From WVWW01 sp041568335 (lineage in GTDB: Bacteria; Acidobacteriota; Polarisedimenticolia; Polarisedimenticolales; Polarisedimenticolaceae): DNA of 7,263 nucleotides. Location of the stretch: positions 1 to 7,263 of the forward strand of contig JBFFZZ010000157.1 of assembly GCA_041568335.1 (NCBI GenBank). The letters run 5' to 3'. Of this stretch, positions 1 to 5,798 are shown in pieces; the first letter of the stretch is position 1, and each line of letters begins with the position of its first letter. The notes beneath the pieces were generated by a model. The model saw only the letters and a program-made list of their open reading frames with translations. It had not been told where the DNA came from and did no database searches. Both the position numbers and the translations under genes were made by a program.

Positions 1-10
1 AGAAGACGAC

Positions 11-42
11 TAAAAAAGAAACGGCGGCCAACGGCCGCCGTT
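11..42 (-). terminator. Intrinsic terminator of the leftward TPR gene
   Basis: Positions 20-29 and 33-42 form a perfect 10-bp inverted repeat (AACGGCGGCC / GGCCGCCGTT) around a 3-nt loop. Read on the minus strand, the hairpin is followed at once by a T-rich run (TTCTTTTTTA, complement of 11-20), the classic Rho-independent layout. It lies about 60 nt beyond the stop codon of the TPR gene, so it most likely ends that transcript. On the plus strand there is no T-run after the stem, so it should work in one direction only. Confidence 0.85.
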
Positions 43-102
43 CCCGGGACGCGATCCGATCGGGGTCACATCGCGCCCCCCAAACGAGGAGGAAAGTAAC
101 GA

Positions 103-585
103 CTAACGGGGCGAGGGCGCCGGGCGCGACCACGCGGAGCGGACCCTCGAGAACAGACCGCCGCGGGCCTGCGACACCGGTTTCCTGGAGGCGACCCTCC
201 GGGCGTCGCCCATCAGCCGCGCGGACTCACCGAGCAGCGCGGTGTGGTCGGGGTCCAGGTCGAGCCCGGTTTGAAAGGCGTCGTAGGCGAGACGTTTCTG
301 TTTGGCCAGGAGGTAGACCCGGCCCAGGTTCAGGAACATCTCGGGATCCCGGTTGCGGACCCGCGCGGCGCGCTTGCAAGCGTGAAGGCCCTCCTGGATC
401 CTGTCGTGCGCCGCGGCGCGACACATCCCATAGTAGGATAGGTAGCGCATGTCGGGGTTCAGGATGCGACGCTGATGTTCGATATCCATCGCGCGGCGAA
501 AACGGATCGCCGCCTCGACGTAGTTTCGGTCGACCAAGTACTCGAGGCCTTTCTTGAACTGGTTCTCGGCTGAAACGATAGGCAT
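103..585 (-). CDS. Small cytoplasmic TPR-repeat protein
   Basis: This 160-aa protein has about three tetratricopeptide-like helical hairpins: residues 7-40 (containing NYVEAAIRFRRAMDIE), 47-80 and 82-115 (PEMFLNLGRVYLLAKQKRLA followed by AFQTGLDLDPDH). The last matches the TPR pattern best. The C-terminus from about 128 is basic and rich in Arg, Ser and Pro, with no predicted fold. I see no signal peptide or membrane segment, so it is probably cytoplasmic and acts as a protein-protein adaptor. The partner is unknown. An in-frame TGA lies 15 nt upstream of ATG 585, which fixes the start, and GAGG sits about 10 nt upstream as a modest ribosome binding site. It is transcribed alone, divergent from the HEAT/rho operon, and ends at the hairpin at 11-42. 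TPR content is clear; the specific role is not recognisable. Confidence 0.85.
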   Translation of the reverse strand: MPIVSAENQFKKGLEYLVDRNYVEAAIRFRRAMDIEHQRRILNPDMRYLSYYGMCRAAAHDRIQEGLHACKRAARVRNRDPEMFLNLGRVYLLAKQKRLAYDAFQTGLDLDPDHTALLGESARLMGDARRVASRKPVSQARGGLFSRVRSAWSRPAPSPR

Positions 586-688
586 GTTGCGATACCCTCA
601 TATGTGTTGGCTAGTGCTCTGATACGCATCCATATCTTGTGCTGCTACAAATTTCTTTTGCCAAATATGCAAAATATCATCTAGAAAT
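586..688. promoter_or_regulatory. AT-rich divergent intergenic region
   Basis: This 103-nt stretch separates the leftward TPR gene from the rightward HEAT/rho operon and is clearly AT-richer than the surrounding coding DNA, as expected for back-to-back promoters. On the plus strand, TATCAT at 675-680 matches five of six bases of a sigma-70 -10 box, but no good -35 box sits 16-18 nt upstream and it lies only 8 nt before the ATG. On the minus strand, TTGGCA (complement of 659-664) is a good -35-like hexamer without a convincing -10 partner. The region therefore probably holds promoters, but I cannot place them firmly. Confidence 0.5.
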
Positions 689-695
689 ATGCAAA
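663..695 (+). repeat. 11-bp direct repeat, two copies 22 bp apart
   Basis: AAATATGCAAA occurs exactly at 663-673 and again at 685-695. The copies start 22 bp apart, about two turns of B-DNA, so both would face the same side of the helix. The second copy overlaps the start codon of the HEAT lipoprotein gene (689-691). Paired, phased direct repeats over a promoter and start are a common layout for a regulator's operator, but no regulator is identified here. AT-rich sequence makes chance repeats likelier, although an exact 11-mer within 33 bp in a GC-rich genome remains notable. Confidence 0.55.
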
Positions 696-1438
696 TCTTG
701 AAAAAGAATTGCCAGACAAGGATTTTCGTGGTCGTGCTCGTCGCAGCCGGTGCGTTTTTTTTCGGTTGCGCGGACGACAAGACGGAGAAAATCGCCGAGA
801 TCTACGAGCTGAAGATGGACCCGTCGCCCCGGAACATCGCGACCCTGCGCGAGCTCCTCGGCGAGAAGGACCGTGATTTGCGGGTGACCGCGCTCAACTC
901 GCTCGTCACCCTCGATGTCGACGATGCGGCCGAGCTCGCCGTCGCGGCGCTGAGCGACGAGGATCCCTTCGTCCGAGCGACGGCGGCGAAGCTCGTCGGC
1001 GATCAGGAGGATCCCGCCCTGACCGGGTTCCTCACCCGGGCTCTGCGCGAGGATCCCGACCCGCTGGTGCGCCGCCGGGCCTGCCAGGCGCTGGCACGGG
1101 TTGCCGGCGACGACGCGGGCCCCGCCCTGATCGCGGCGTTACGCGATCCGGACGCCCAGGTGCGGCTCGAGGCGATCAAGGGGGCCAAGACGATCGCTCC
1201 GGGGCAGGGGAGCGACCGCTTGGCGGAGCTCCTGGCGGAAGATCCGAACTGGGAGGTCCGCGTCCGGGCGGCCAGCGCGCTCGGTCTATCTCGAGACCCG
1301 GGAGCCGGGAAGGCGTTGCGGGCCGCACTCGACGATCCGGTCGAGTTCGTCCGCGCCGCCGCTCACAAGGCCCTCGAGGAATACCGCCCCGATCCGAAGC
1401 CCGCCCGCCCAGCCGCCGCGGCGGAGGCCGAGAATTGA
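689..1438 (+). CDS. HEAT-repeat lipoprotein
   Basis: This 249-aa protein begins with a basic N-region and a hydrophobic segment (residues 11-26) ending in FFGC. Cys27 is the likely lipidation site, though Phe at -3 is a weak lipobox. Mature residues from about 45 to 232 form roughly six HEAT-like (PBS-lyase type) helical repeats, each with a D-P-x-V-R type turn and a following Ala/Leu-rich helix, for example EDPFVRATAA at 91-100 and DDPVEFVRAAAHKALEE at 215-231. The tail is Pro/Ala/Glu-rich. HEAT solenoids bind proteins; this one should sit at the outer face of the inner membrane or in the outer membrane. No in-frame ATG, GTG or TTG lies between the upstream stop at 620 and the ATG at 689, which fixes the start, but no Shine-Dalgarno is visible before it. 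It is the first gene of the operon leading into rho and overlaps the next gene by 4 nt. Confidence 0.85.
   Translation: MQILKKNCQTRIFVVVLVAAGAFFFGCADDKTEKIAEIYELKMDPSPRNIATLRELLGEKDRDLRVTALNSLVTLDVDDAAELAVAALSDEDPFVRATAAKLVGDQEDPALTGFLTRALREDPDPLVRRRACQALARVAGDDAGPALIAALRDPDAQVRLEAIKGAKTIAPGQGSDRLAELLAEDPNWEVRVRAASALGLSRDPGAGKALRAALDDPVEFVRAAAHKALEEYRPDPKPARPAAAAEAEN
1423..1427 (+). promoter_or_regulatory. Ribosome binding site supporting a TTG start at 1435
   Basis: GGAGG inside the end of the HEAT gene lies 7 nt before TTG 1435, an ideal spacing. It supports translation of the downstream frame from this TTG, which overlaps the HEAT stop codon as TTGA. A second SD-like GGAGGG at 1443-1448 precedes an ATG at 1454 that stops after three codons, so it does not define a better start. 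Confidence 0.6.
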
Positions 1439-1959
1439 CTCCGGAGGGATCCGATGCGACCCTGAGTGGGTCCGCCACGGGCTTTCCCTCGTGGCGACTC
1501 CGTCCCGGGCCCGACGGTGGTTTCACGATCGACGGGCCCGATCGTGTCGAAGCGCGCGCCGAATCGACCGGTTTCTCCGTTCGCGGAGATCGACTCGAGG
1601 CGGGGGTGAGGCTTCTGCCCGATGGGACCGGAAGGGGACTCGTCCTCACCGACGAAACGGGAAACGAGCGCGACGCGGTCTCGACACTGACCGGAGGCAC
1701 GATCGCCGAGGATCCCCCGTCGATCGTCTTGTCGGATGGCCGGGTGTTCCGCGTTGTTTGCGCGCCGACGGGCTACGCGCTGCTGGGTCACGATCATCCC
1801 GGCGCGTATCTCGAGGTCGTGCCCGAAGGTTCGGATTGGCGGGTGTCGGTCACACCCGCGGGGAATGAGATGGACGGGCTCGATCGCCTGGTCCTCTTGG
1901 TCGCGAGCGTGATCGTCAACGATCACGCATCGCCGGGGATGGAAGGCATGAATCCATGA
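1435..1959 (+). CDS. Unrecognised protein coupled to rho, probably beta-rich
   Basis: I do not recognise this 174-aa protein. It has no signal peptide. Residues 15-140 alternate short hydrophobic/charged strands with turns rich in Gly, Asp and Asn (DGGFTIDG, GFSVRGDRLEAGVRLLPDG, LSDGRVFRVVCAPTGYALLG), which suggests a beta-barrel or beta-hairpin repeat. A single hydrophobic helix follows at about 149-162 (LDRLVLLVASVIVND). A run of beta-hairpins closed by one hydrophobic C-terminal helix is the architecture of the LURP-one/scramblase-like (LOR) fold; this is a hypothesis from pattern only. The TTG start overlaps the HEAT stop and has GGAGG 7 nt upstream; the stop overlaps the rho start (ATGA). 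The gene thus lies between two coupled genes and should be made with them. The coding claim rests on the open frame, the two precise junctions and the ribosome site. Confidence 0.75.
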   Translation: MTPEGSDATLSGSATGFPSWRLRPGPDGGFTIDGPDRVEARAESTGFSVRGDRLEAGVRLLPDGTGRGLVLTDETGNERDAVSTLTGGTIAEDPPSIVLSDGRVFRVVCAPTGYALLGHDHPGAYLEVVPEGSDWRVSVTPAGNEMDGLDRLVLLVASVIVNDHASPGMEGMNP

Positions 1960-3197
1960 GTGATCAACGCGGCGGCGGTTCGCCAGGGCGTCGTCGTCGA
2001 GGCCGGCGCCGGCGCGGTTCTCGACGCGGACGCGGCGGTGGCGGCCGTCCCACCCAGCGTGTCGTCCGCCAGATCCCCGAGGGCGAGCCGACCGAAGAAG
2101 CCAACGGTGTCCTGCAGATCGCCGAGGCGGGTCACGGTTACCTGCGATCCGCCCAGTACAGCTACAACCCGGAGCCGACCGACGTCGTGGTCCCGCGCGA
2201 TCTCGTTCAGAACGCCGGGCTGGAGAACGGGCTGGAGATCGACGGGCTCGCGGTCCCTTCCGATCGCCCCAACGGGGCCGCCTGCCTCGCCCGCATCACG
2301 AAGATCAACGGAGACGAACGCGAGACCTGGGGCGGGCACACACCGTTCAAGAACCTGGTCGCCGAGGATCCGGTCGAACGGATCCGCCTCGAGGTCAGCG
2401 GCGATGAGATCTCGACGCGCGTCGTCGACATCATCGCGCCCATCGGCAAGGGGCAACGTTGCCTGATCGTGGCTCCACCCAAGGCGGGCAAGACGGTGTT
2501 GCTGCAAAAGCTCGCGCACTCGATCAGCGACAACCATCCCGAGATTCACCTGATCGTCCTGCTCGTGGACGAGCGTCCCGAGGAGGTCACCGACTGGCGG
2601 CGCAACGTTCGTGGCGAGGTCGTCGCCTCGTCCTCGGACGAGATGACCAAACAACACGTCCAGGTGTCCGAGATCGTGCTCGAGCGCGCCAAGCGGCTGG
2701 TGGAATCGGGCCGCGACGTCGTGGTCCTGCTGGACTCGATCACGAGACTCTCCCGGGCCTACAACTCGCAGCAGCGCGGCTCCGGTCGGGTGCTCAGCGG
2801 CGGGATCGACGCCCGTACGATGGAGAAGCCGCGGCGCTTCTTCGGCGCCGCGCGGAACGTCGAGAACGGCGGATCGCTCACGGTGATCGGAACGGCGCTC
2901 GTCGATACCGGTTCGAGGATGGACGAGGTGATCTTCCAGGAGTTCAAAGGCACCGGGAATACCGAAATCGTGATGGACCGCAGTCTCTTCGACCGACGGA
3001 TTTTCCCGGCGATCGACATCTCGACGAGCGGCACGCGTAAAGAAGAAAAGCTTTTCACCGAAGAGGAATACAACAAGGTAACCCTCCTGCGTCGCGCGCT
3101 CGCTCCGCTCAAGGCCGCGGAAGCGATGCAGCTGTTGACCGAACGGCTGGGTCGTTACGACGACAACGCGACCTTCCTGCGCGATTTGACCAAGTAG
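1956..3197 (+). CDS. rho: Transcription termination factor Rho
   Basis: Rho is a hexameric RNA-dependent ATPase that translocates along nascent RNA and releases RNA polymerase. The 413-aa product carries the family landmarks in order: the OB/cold-shock RNA-binding domain (about 51-115, core GHGYLRSAQYSY at 59-70), Walker A APPKAGKT (173-180), DERPEEV (205-211, with the catalytic-Glu equivalent E206), Walker B VVVLLDS (255-261), Q-loop GSGRVLSGGIDA (275-286), R-loop FKGTGN (330-335) and the arginine finger in SGTRKEE (R361). The length is close to E. coli Rho (419 aa), but the N-terminus differs: the usual helical Rho_N domain is missing and residues 5-31 are an Arg/Gly tract. In the RNA-binding aromatic pair of E. 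coli (F62/F64), this protein has H60/Y62. ATG 1956 overlaps the preceding stop (ATGA) and GGAAGG lies 9 nt upstream. No leader separates it from the upstream gene, so any autoregulation must act through the operon. Confidence 0.98.
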   Translation: MSDQRGGGSPGRRRRGRRRRGSRRGRGGGGRPTQRVVRQIPEGEPTEEANGVLQIAEAGHGYLRSAQYSYNPEPTDVVVPRDLVQNAGLENGLEIDGLAVPSDRPNGAACLARITKINGDERETWGGHTPFKNLVAEDPVERIRLEVSGDEISTRVVDIIAPIGKGQRCLIVAPPKAGKTVLLQKLAHSISDNHPEIHLIVLLVDERPEEVTDWRRNVRGEVVASSSDEMTKQHVQVSEIVLERAKRLVESGRDVVVLLDSITRLSRAYNSQQRGSGRVLSGGIDARTMEKPRRFFGAARNVENGGSLTVIGTALVDTGSRMDEVIFQEFKGTGNTEIVMDRSLFDRRIFPAIDISTSGTRKEEKLFTEEEYNKVTLLRRALAPLKAAEAMQLLTERLGRYDDNATFLRDLTK

Positions 3198-3238
3198 AAC
3201 GGTTGACCCGGCGCCGTTCGGACGCGACATTGAGTCGT

Positions 3239-3865
3239 ATGAACCGCCGTCCGGACGACTGGGACCTTCGGCTCGATTCGCCCGACGAGCCTCGACCGGC
3301 CCTCCCCGAAACCGTGTTCGAGATCGAGCGCTGGCTGCGCCGGTTACCCGCGTGCGCGAGCAAGACGCTGGCCGACCTCGGTTGCGGTCTGGGCTCCCGG
3401 CTGGGCATGCTGCGCGCGAAGTTCGACACGGTCATCGCGATCGATCCTCGTCGACCGGCCGCGGCGCCTGCGGCGATGCAGGACGCCGACGGGATCGAGC
3501 TCTGCCGCCGCGGTCTGCTGAACCTCGAGCCGTTCCACGGGCGTCTGGACGTCGCGATCGCCATCGGCACGATCGCCACGCCGCGGCTGTCCGACTTCGA
3601 CCGCATCCTGTTTCAGGTGCGCCACTGTCTCGTCGAGGGCGGGTTGCTCCTCGCGACCTTCCCGGCCGCGCCGAAGTCCACGATCGCACGCGCGATGCTG
3701 CTCGATGGTGGCGACGAGACCCCGGCCCCGACCGAGTTCCACGAGATCGAGCTGCAATACCGCTTGCGACGCGCCGGTCTCCGCGGCGCTGCGATGCGCC
3801 GCCTCGCCGAGAACGACGGCCGCGAGTCCATCGTCTGCCGCGCCGTCCGCCGAGCGGACAACTAG
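3239..3865 (+). CDS. Class I SAM-dependent methyltransferase-fold protein, substrate unknown
   Basis: The 208-aa product has a Rossmann-type methyltransferase core. Motif I is LADLGCGLG (44-52), binding the SAM methionine part. VIAIDP (65-70) ends beta-2 with the acidic residue D69 that normally holds the ribose. LDVAIAIGTIAT (103-114) is the beta-4 region and LVEGGLLLATFPA (131-143) beta-5; the last strands span 170-204. There is no membrane segment or extra domain. The layout resembles small-molecule methyltransferases of the Methyltransf_11/25 type, but no substrate motif is recognisable. I chose ATG 3239; in-frame TTGs at 3203 and 3230 would add 12 or 3 residues, and none of the three has a clear ribosome site. 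It follows rho by 41 nt with no terminator between, so co-transcription is likely. It converges on the SDR gene. Confidence 0.82.
   Translation: MNRRPDDWDLRLDSPDEPRPALPETVFEIERWLRRLPACASKTLADLGCGLGSRLGMLRAKFDTVIAIDPRRPAAAPAAMQDADGIELCRRGLLNLEPFHGRLDVAIAIGTIATPRLSDFDRILFQVRHCLVEGGLLLATFPAAPKSTIARAMLLDGGDETPAPTEFHEIELQYRLRRAGLRGAAMRRLAENDGRESIVCRAVRRADN
3845..3859. other. Short hairpin at the convergent gene junction
   Basis: GTCCGC (3845-3850) and GCGGAC (3854-3859) form a perfect 6-bp stem with a CGA loop over the last codons of the methyltransferase gene. Neither strand shows a T-run after it, so it is not a standard intrinsic terminator. It could stall polymerase or protect the 3' end, or be a chance product of GC-rich coding DNA. 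Confidence 0.3.
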
Positions 3866-3901
3866 GAGTCCTGCACGCAGCCGACGCCCGTGACCGGATT
3901 T

Positions 3902-4657
3902 TCAGCCGCAGAGGACCGCGCCGCCGTTGACGTTGAGGATCTCGCCGTTGATGAACGAGGCGAGTGGGGAGGCGAGGAACAGGACGGCACCCGCGATCTC
4001 CTCGGCGGTAGCGGGACGGCCGAGCGGGATCACGGAACGGATCTCGTCGGCGCGGGGTCCGACGAGCGTTTCGTGGCTCATGTCGGTGTCGACCCAGCCG
4101 GGGGCGACGCAGTTGGTGCGGATGCCGAACGGGGCGAGCTCGACGGCGAGCGACTTGGTCAGCGCGATGATCGCGCCCTTGGTTGCGGCGTAGTGGCTGT
4201 GATGGGCCTCACCACGCTGGCCGGCGGTGCTCGACAGGTTGACGATCGTGCCGGAGTCGCTCTTCTTGAGGTGCGGCACGGCGGCGCGGATGACGTGGAA
4301 CGCACCGGTCAGGTTGACGCCGATCATCTCGCTCCATTCGCCGTCGCTCATCTCGTCGATCGCGGCGCCCTTCCAGATCCCGTGGTTGTTGATCAGGACG
4401 TCGAGCCCGCCGAACGTGTCGGCCGCGCCGTCGACGAACATGTCCGCCTCGTCGCGATCCGACAGCTCGGCCGCCACGCAGTGCGCGTCCCCGCCCGTGG
4501 CGACGATCGAGCGCACGACCTCCTCGGCCGCGGCCCGCTCGAAACGGTAACCGACCGCCACACGCGCTCCGGCACCCGCCGCCATCTCGCAACAGGCGCG
4601 TCCGATGCCGCGCGATCCCCCGGTGACCAGGATCCGTTTTCCGCTGAGGTCGATCAT
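3902..4657 (-). CDS. SDR-family oxidoreductase, FabG-like
   Basis: This 251-aa protein is a classical short-chain dehydrogenase/reductase of normal length. The cofactor motif TGGSRGIG spans 12-19; R16 is typical of NADP(H)-using members such as FabG. NNHG at 90-93 replaces the common NNAG. The catalytic tetrad is complete: N115 (GVNLTGAF), S143 (NLSSTAG), Y156 and K160 (YAATK). PG follows at 186-187 and the C-terminal VNGG motif is present. The family reduces carbonyls or oxidises alcohols; 3-oxoacyl-ACP reductase is one possible activity, but the sequence alone does not fix the substrate and no fatty-acid genes are nearby, so I give no symbol. Its ATG overlaps the rlmN stop (ATGA on the minus strand), so it is the second gene of an rlmN operon and probably translationally coupled. 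No terminator is visible after its stop. Confidence 0.93.
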   Translation of the reverse strand: MIDLSGKRILVTGGSRGIGRACCEMAAGAGARVAVGYRFERAAAEEVVRSIVATGGDAHCVAAELSDRDEADMFVDGAADTFGGLDVLINNHGIWKGAAIDEMSDGEWSEMIGVNLTGAFHVIRAAVPHLKKSDSGTIVNLSSTAGQRGEAHHSHYAATKGAIIALTKSLAVELAPFGIRTNCVAPGWVDTDMSHETLVGPRADEIRSVIPLGRPATAEEIAGAVLFLASPLASFINGEILNVNGGAVLCG

Positions 4658-5727
4658 CCGGCAACTCCCACGCGTGTCTCGCCGGGTGTGTCCGGCAACA
4701 GCGCCAGCTGACCGCAGGCGGCGCGCGCCTGGGCACCGCGGCTCCAGCGGATGCTGACCCGTGCGCCGCGGTCCGACAAACGGTCCCGGATGGCCTCGAC
4801 GCGCGCGCGCGGCGGCGGTTGGTAGTCCAGCCAGCCGGGGACCGGATTAAAGGGGATCAGGTTGATCTTGGCCTGCGTGCGTCGGGCGATCTCGACGAGC
4901 CGCGCCGCGTCGGCGTCGGTGTCGTTGATCCCGGAGAGCAGGACGTATTCCAGCGTGAACCGGTCACCGGTTCGATCGCGGTAGCGGGTGCCGGCCTCGA
5001 GGATCCGGTCGATGCCGTACTTCCGAGTGACCGGCATGATCCTCGAGCGCACCGCATCGGTCGTGGCGTTGAGCGAGATCGCCAGCCGCGGCCGCACGGG
5101 TTCCGCAGCCAGCTTCTCGATCGCCGGAGCCAGCCCCACCGTCGACACCGTGATGCGACGGCGCGATAACCCGAAGCCTTCGGGATCGCACAACAGACGC
5201 ACCGCTGCGATCGTCGATTCGTAATTGTGCAGTGGTTCGCCCATGCCCATGAAGACGATGTTGAACGACCCGTCCAGGGCCCGGTCGCGACGGATCAAGG
5301 CCACCTGGCCGACGATCTCACCGGGCGTCAGGTGTCGTTTGAAACCCATCTTGCCGGTCAGGCAAAAGTCGCAGTCGAGCGCGCAACCGACCTGGCTCGA
5401 GATGCACAGCGTGACGCGACCGGATTGCCGCATGTAGACGGTCTCGACCTCCCCGCCACCCGCGAGCTCGGTGCGGTACTTGATCGTCTGGTCCTCGGCG
5501 CCCGTGCGACGACCGAGTCTCCCGGCATCGACACCGGCTTCCCGCATCAAGCGGGTGCGCAAGGCCAGCGGAAGATCCGTCCAACGCTCCGGCGAGAGGA
5601 CACCGCGGTGGTACAGCCAGCGATACACCTGTCCGGCATGGAACTCAGGGACGTCGTAGCGCGCGAGGAAAGCAGCCAGGCCTGCGCGATCGAGACCGTA
5701 GAGGTTGGGAGTGGATTCCGTGCTCAC
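4654..5727 (-). CDS. rlmN: Dual-specificity RNA methyltransferase RlmN (radical SAM)
   Basis: RlmN methylates C2 of A2503 in 23S rRNA and, in some bacteria, A37 of certain tRNAs. With a GTG start at 5727 the product is 357 aa, a normal family length. The radical-SAM cluster motif CxxxCxxC is C115, C119 and C122 (GCALDCDFC). GMGEP (161-165) contacts SAM. The two mechanistic cysteines are C108 (VTLCISSQVG), equivalent to E. coli C118, and C338 in AACGQL, equivalent to the methyl-carrying C355. KINLIPFNPVPG (287-298) is also typical. The N-terminal helical domain (NLYGLDRAGLAAFLARY) starts just after the GTG. The frame stays open to 5955, but that extension is Arg-rich shadow sequence over the divergent TPR gene, so I reject it. 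No good ribosome site precedes the GTG. The stop overlaps the SDR start by 3 nt. A3 versus tRNA specificity cannot be told from sequence. Confidence 0.97.
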   Translation of the reverse strand: MSTESTPNLYGLDRAGLAAFLARYDVPEFHAGQVYRWLYHRGVLSPERWTDLPLALRTRLMREAGVDAGRLGRRTGAEDQTIKYRTELAGGGEVETVYMRQSGRVTLCISSQVGCALDCDFCLTGKMGFKRHLTPGEIVGQVALIRRDRALDGSFNIVFMGMGEPLHNYESTIAAVRLLCDPEGFGLSRRRITVSTVGLAPAIEKLAAEPVRPRLAISLNATTDAVRSRIMPVTRKYGIDRILEAGTRYRDRTGDRFTLEYVLLSGINDTDADAARLVEIARRTQAKINLIPFNPVPGWLDYQPPPRARVEAIRDRLSDRGARVSIRWSRGAQARAACGQLALLPDTPGETRVGVAG

Positions 5728-5760
5728 TTGCCGCAGTCTAGCACCGCGGCTCGGCCGACC

Positions 5761-5789
5761 TTGACGCTCCCGAAACCCTCCGTTAGTGT
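5761..5789 (+). promoter_or_regulatory. Candidate sigma-70-type promoter for the TPR/zinc-site gene pair
   Basis: TTGACG (5761-5766, five of six -35 bases) is separated by exactly 17 nt from TAGTGT (5784-5789, three of six -10 bases). It sits in the 71-nt gap between the divergent rlmN and TPR genes, facing the latter. A transcript would start near 5796, giving almost no leader for the TTG start at 5799 but about 21 nt for the ATG at 5817. The weak -10 keeps confidence moderate. No matching promoter for rlmN was found in the same gap. Confidence 0.45.
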
Positions 5790-5798
5790 GCCAGGGCT

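Noticed and set aside
84..95. Purine-rich SD-like sequence on the plus strand near 86-94
   Set aside because: No start codon and open frame with coding character follow; the region is the 3' tail of the leftward TPR transcript.
1443..1465. SD-like GGAGGG with an ATG at 1454
   Set aside because: The frame stops after three codons (ATG CGA CCC TGA); no evidence that it is a real leader peptide inside a coding gene.
3197..3219. Inverted repeat GAACGG / CCGTTC after the rho stop as a terminator
   Set aside because: The stem is only 6 bp with an 11-nt loop and no T-run follows; termination here is not supported.
1923..3230. A 435-codon open frame on the minus strand, longer than rho itself
   Set aside because: It is exactly antisense to rho, whose motifs are unmistakable. 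Long antisense frames are common in GC-rich coding DNA, and the translation shows no recognisable family or motif.
3890..4711. A 273-codon open frame on the plus strand
   Set aside because: It lies antisense to the SDR gene, which has a full catalytic tetrad and cofactor motif; the translated product is Asp/Arg/Gly-rich shadow sequence.
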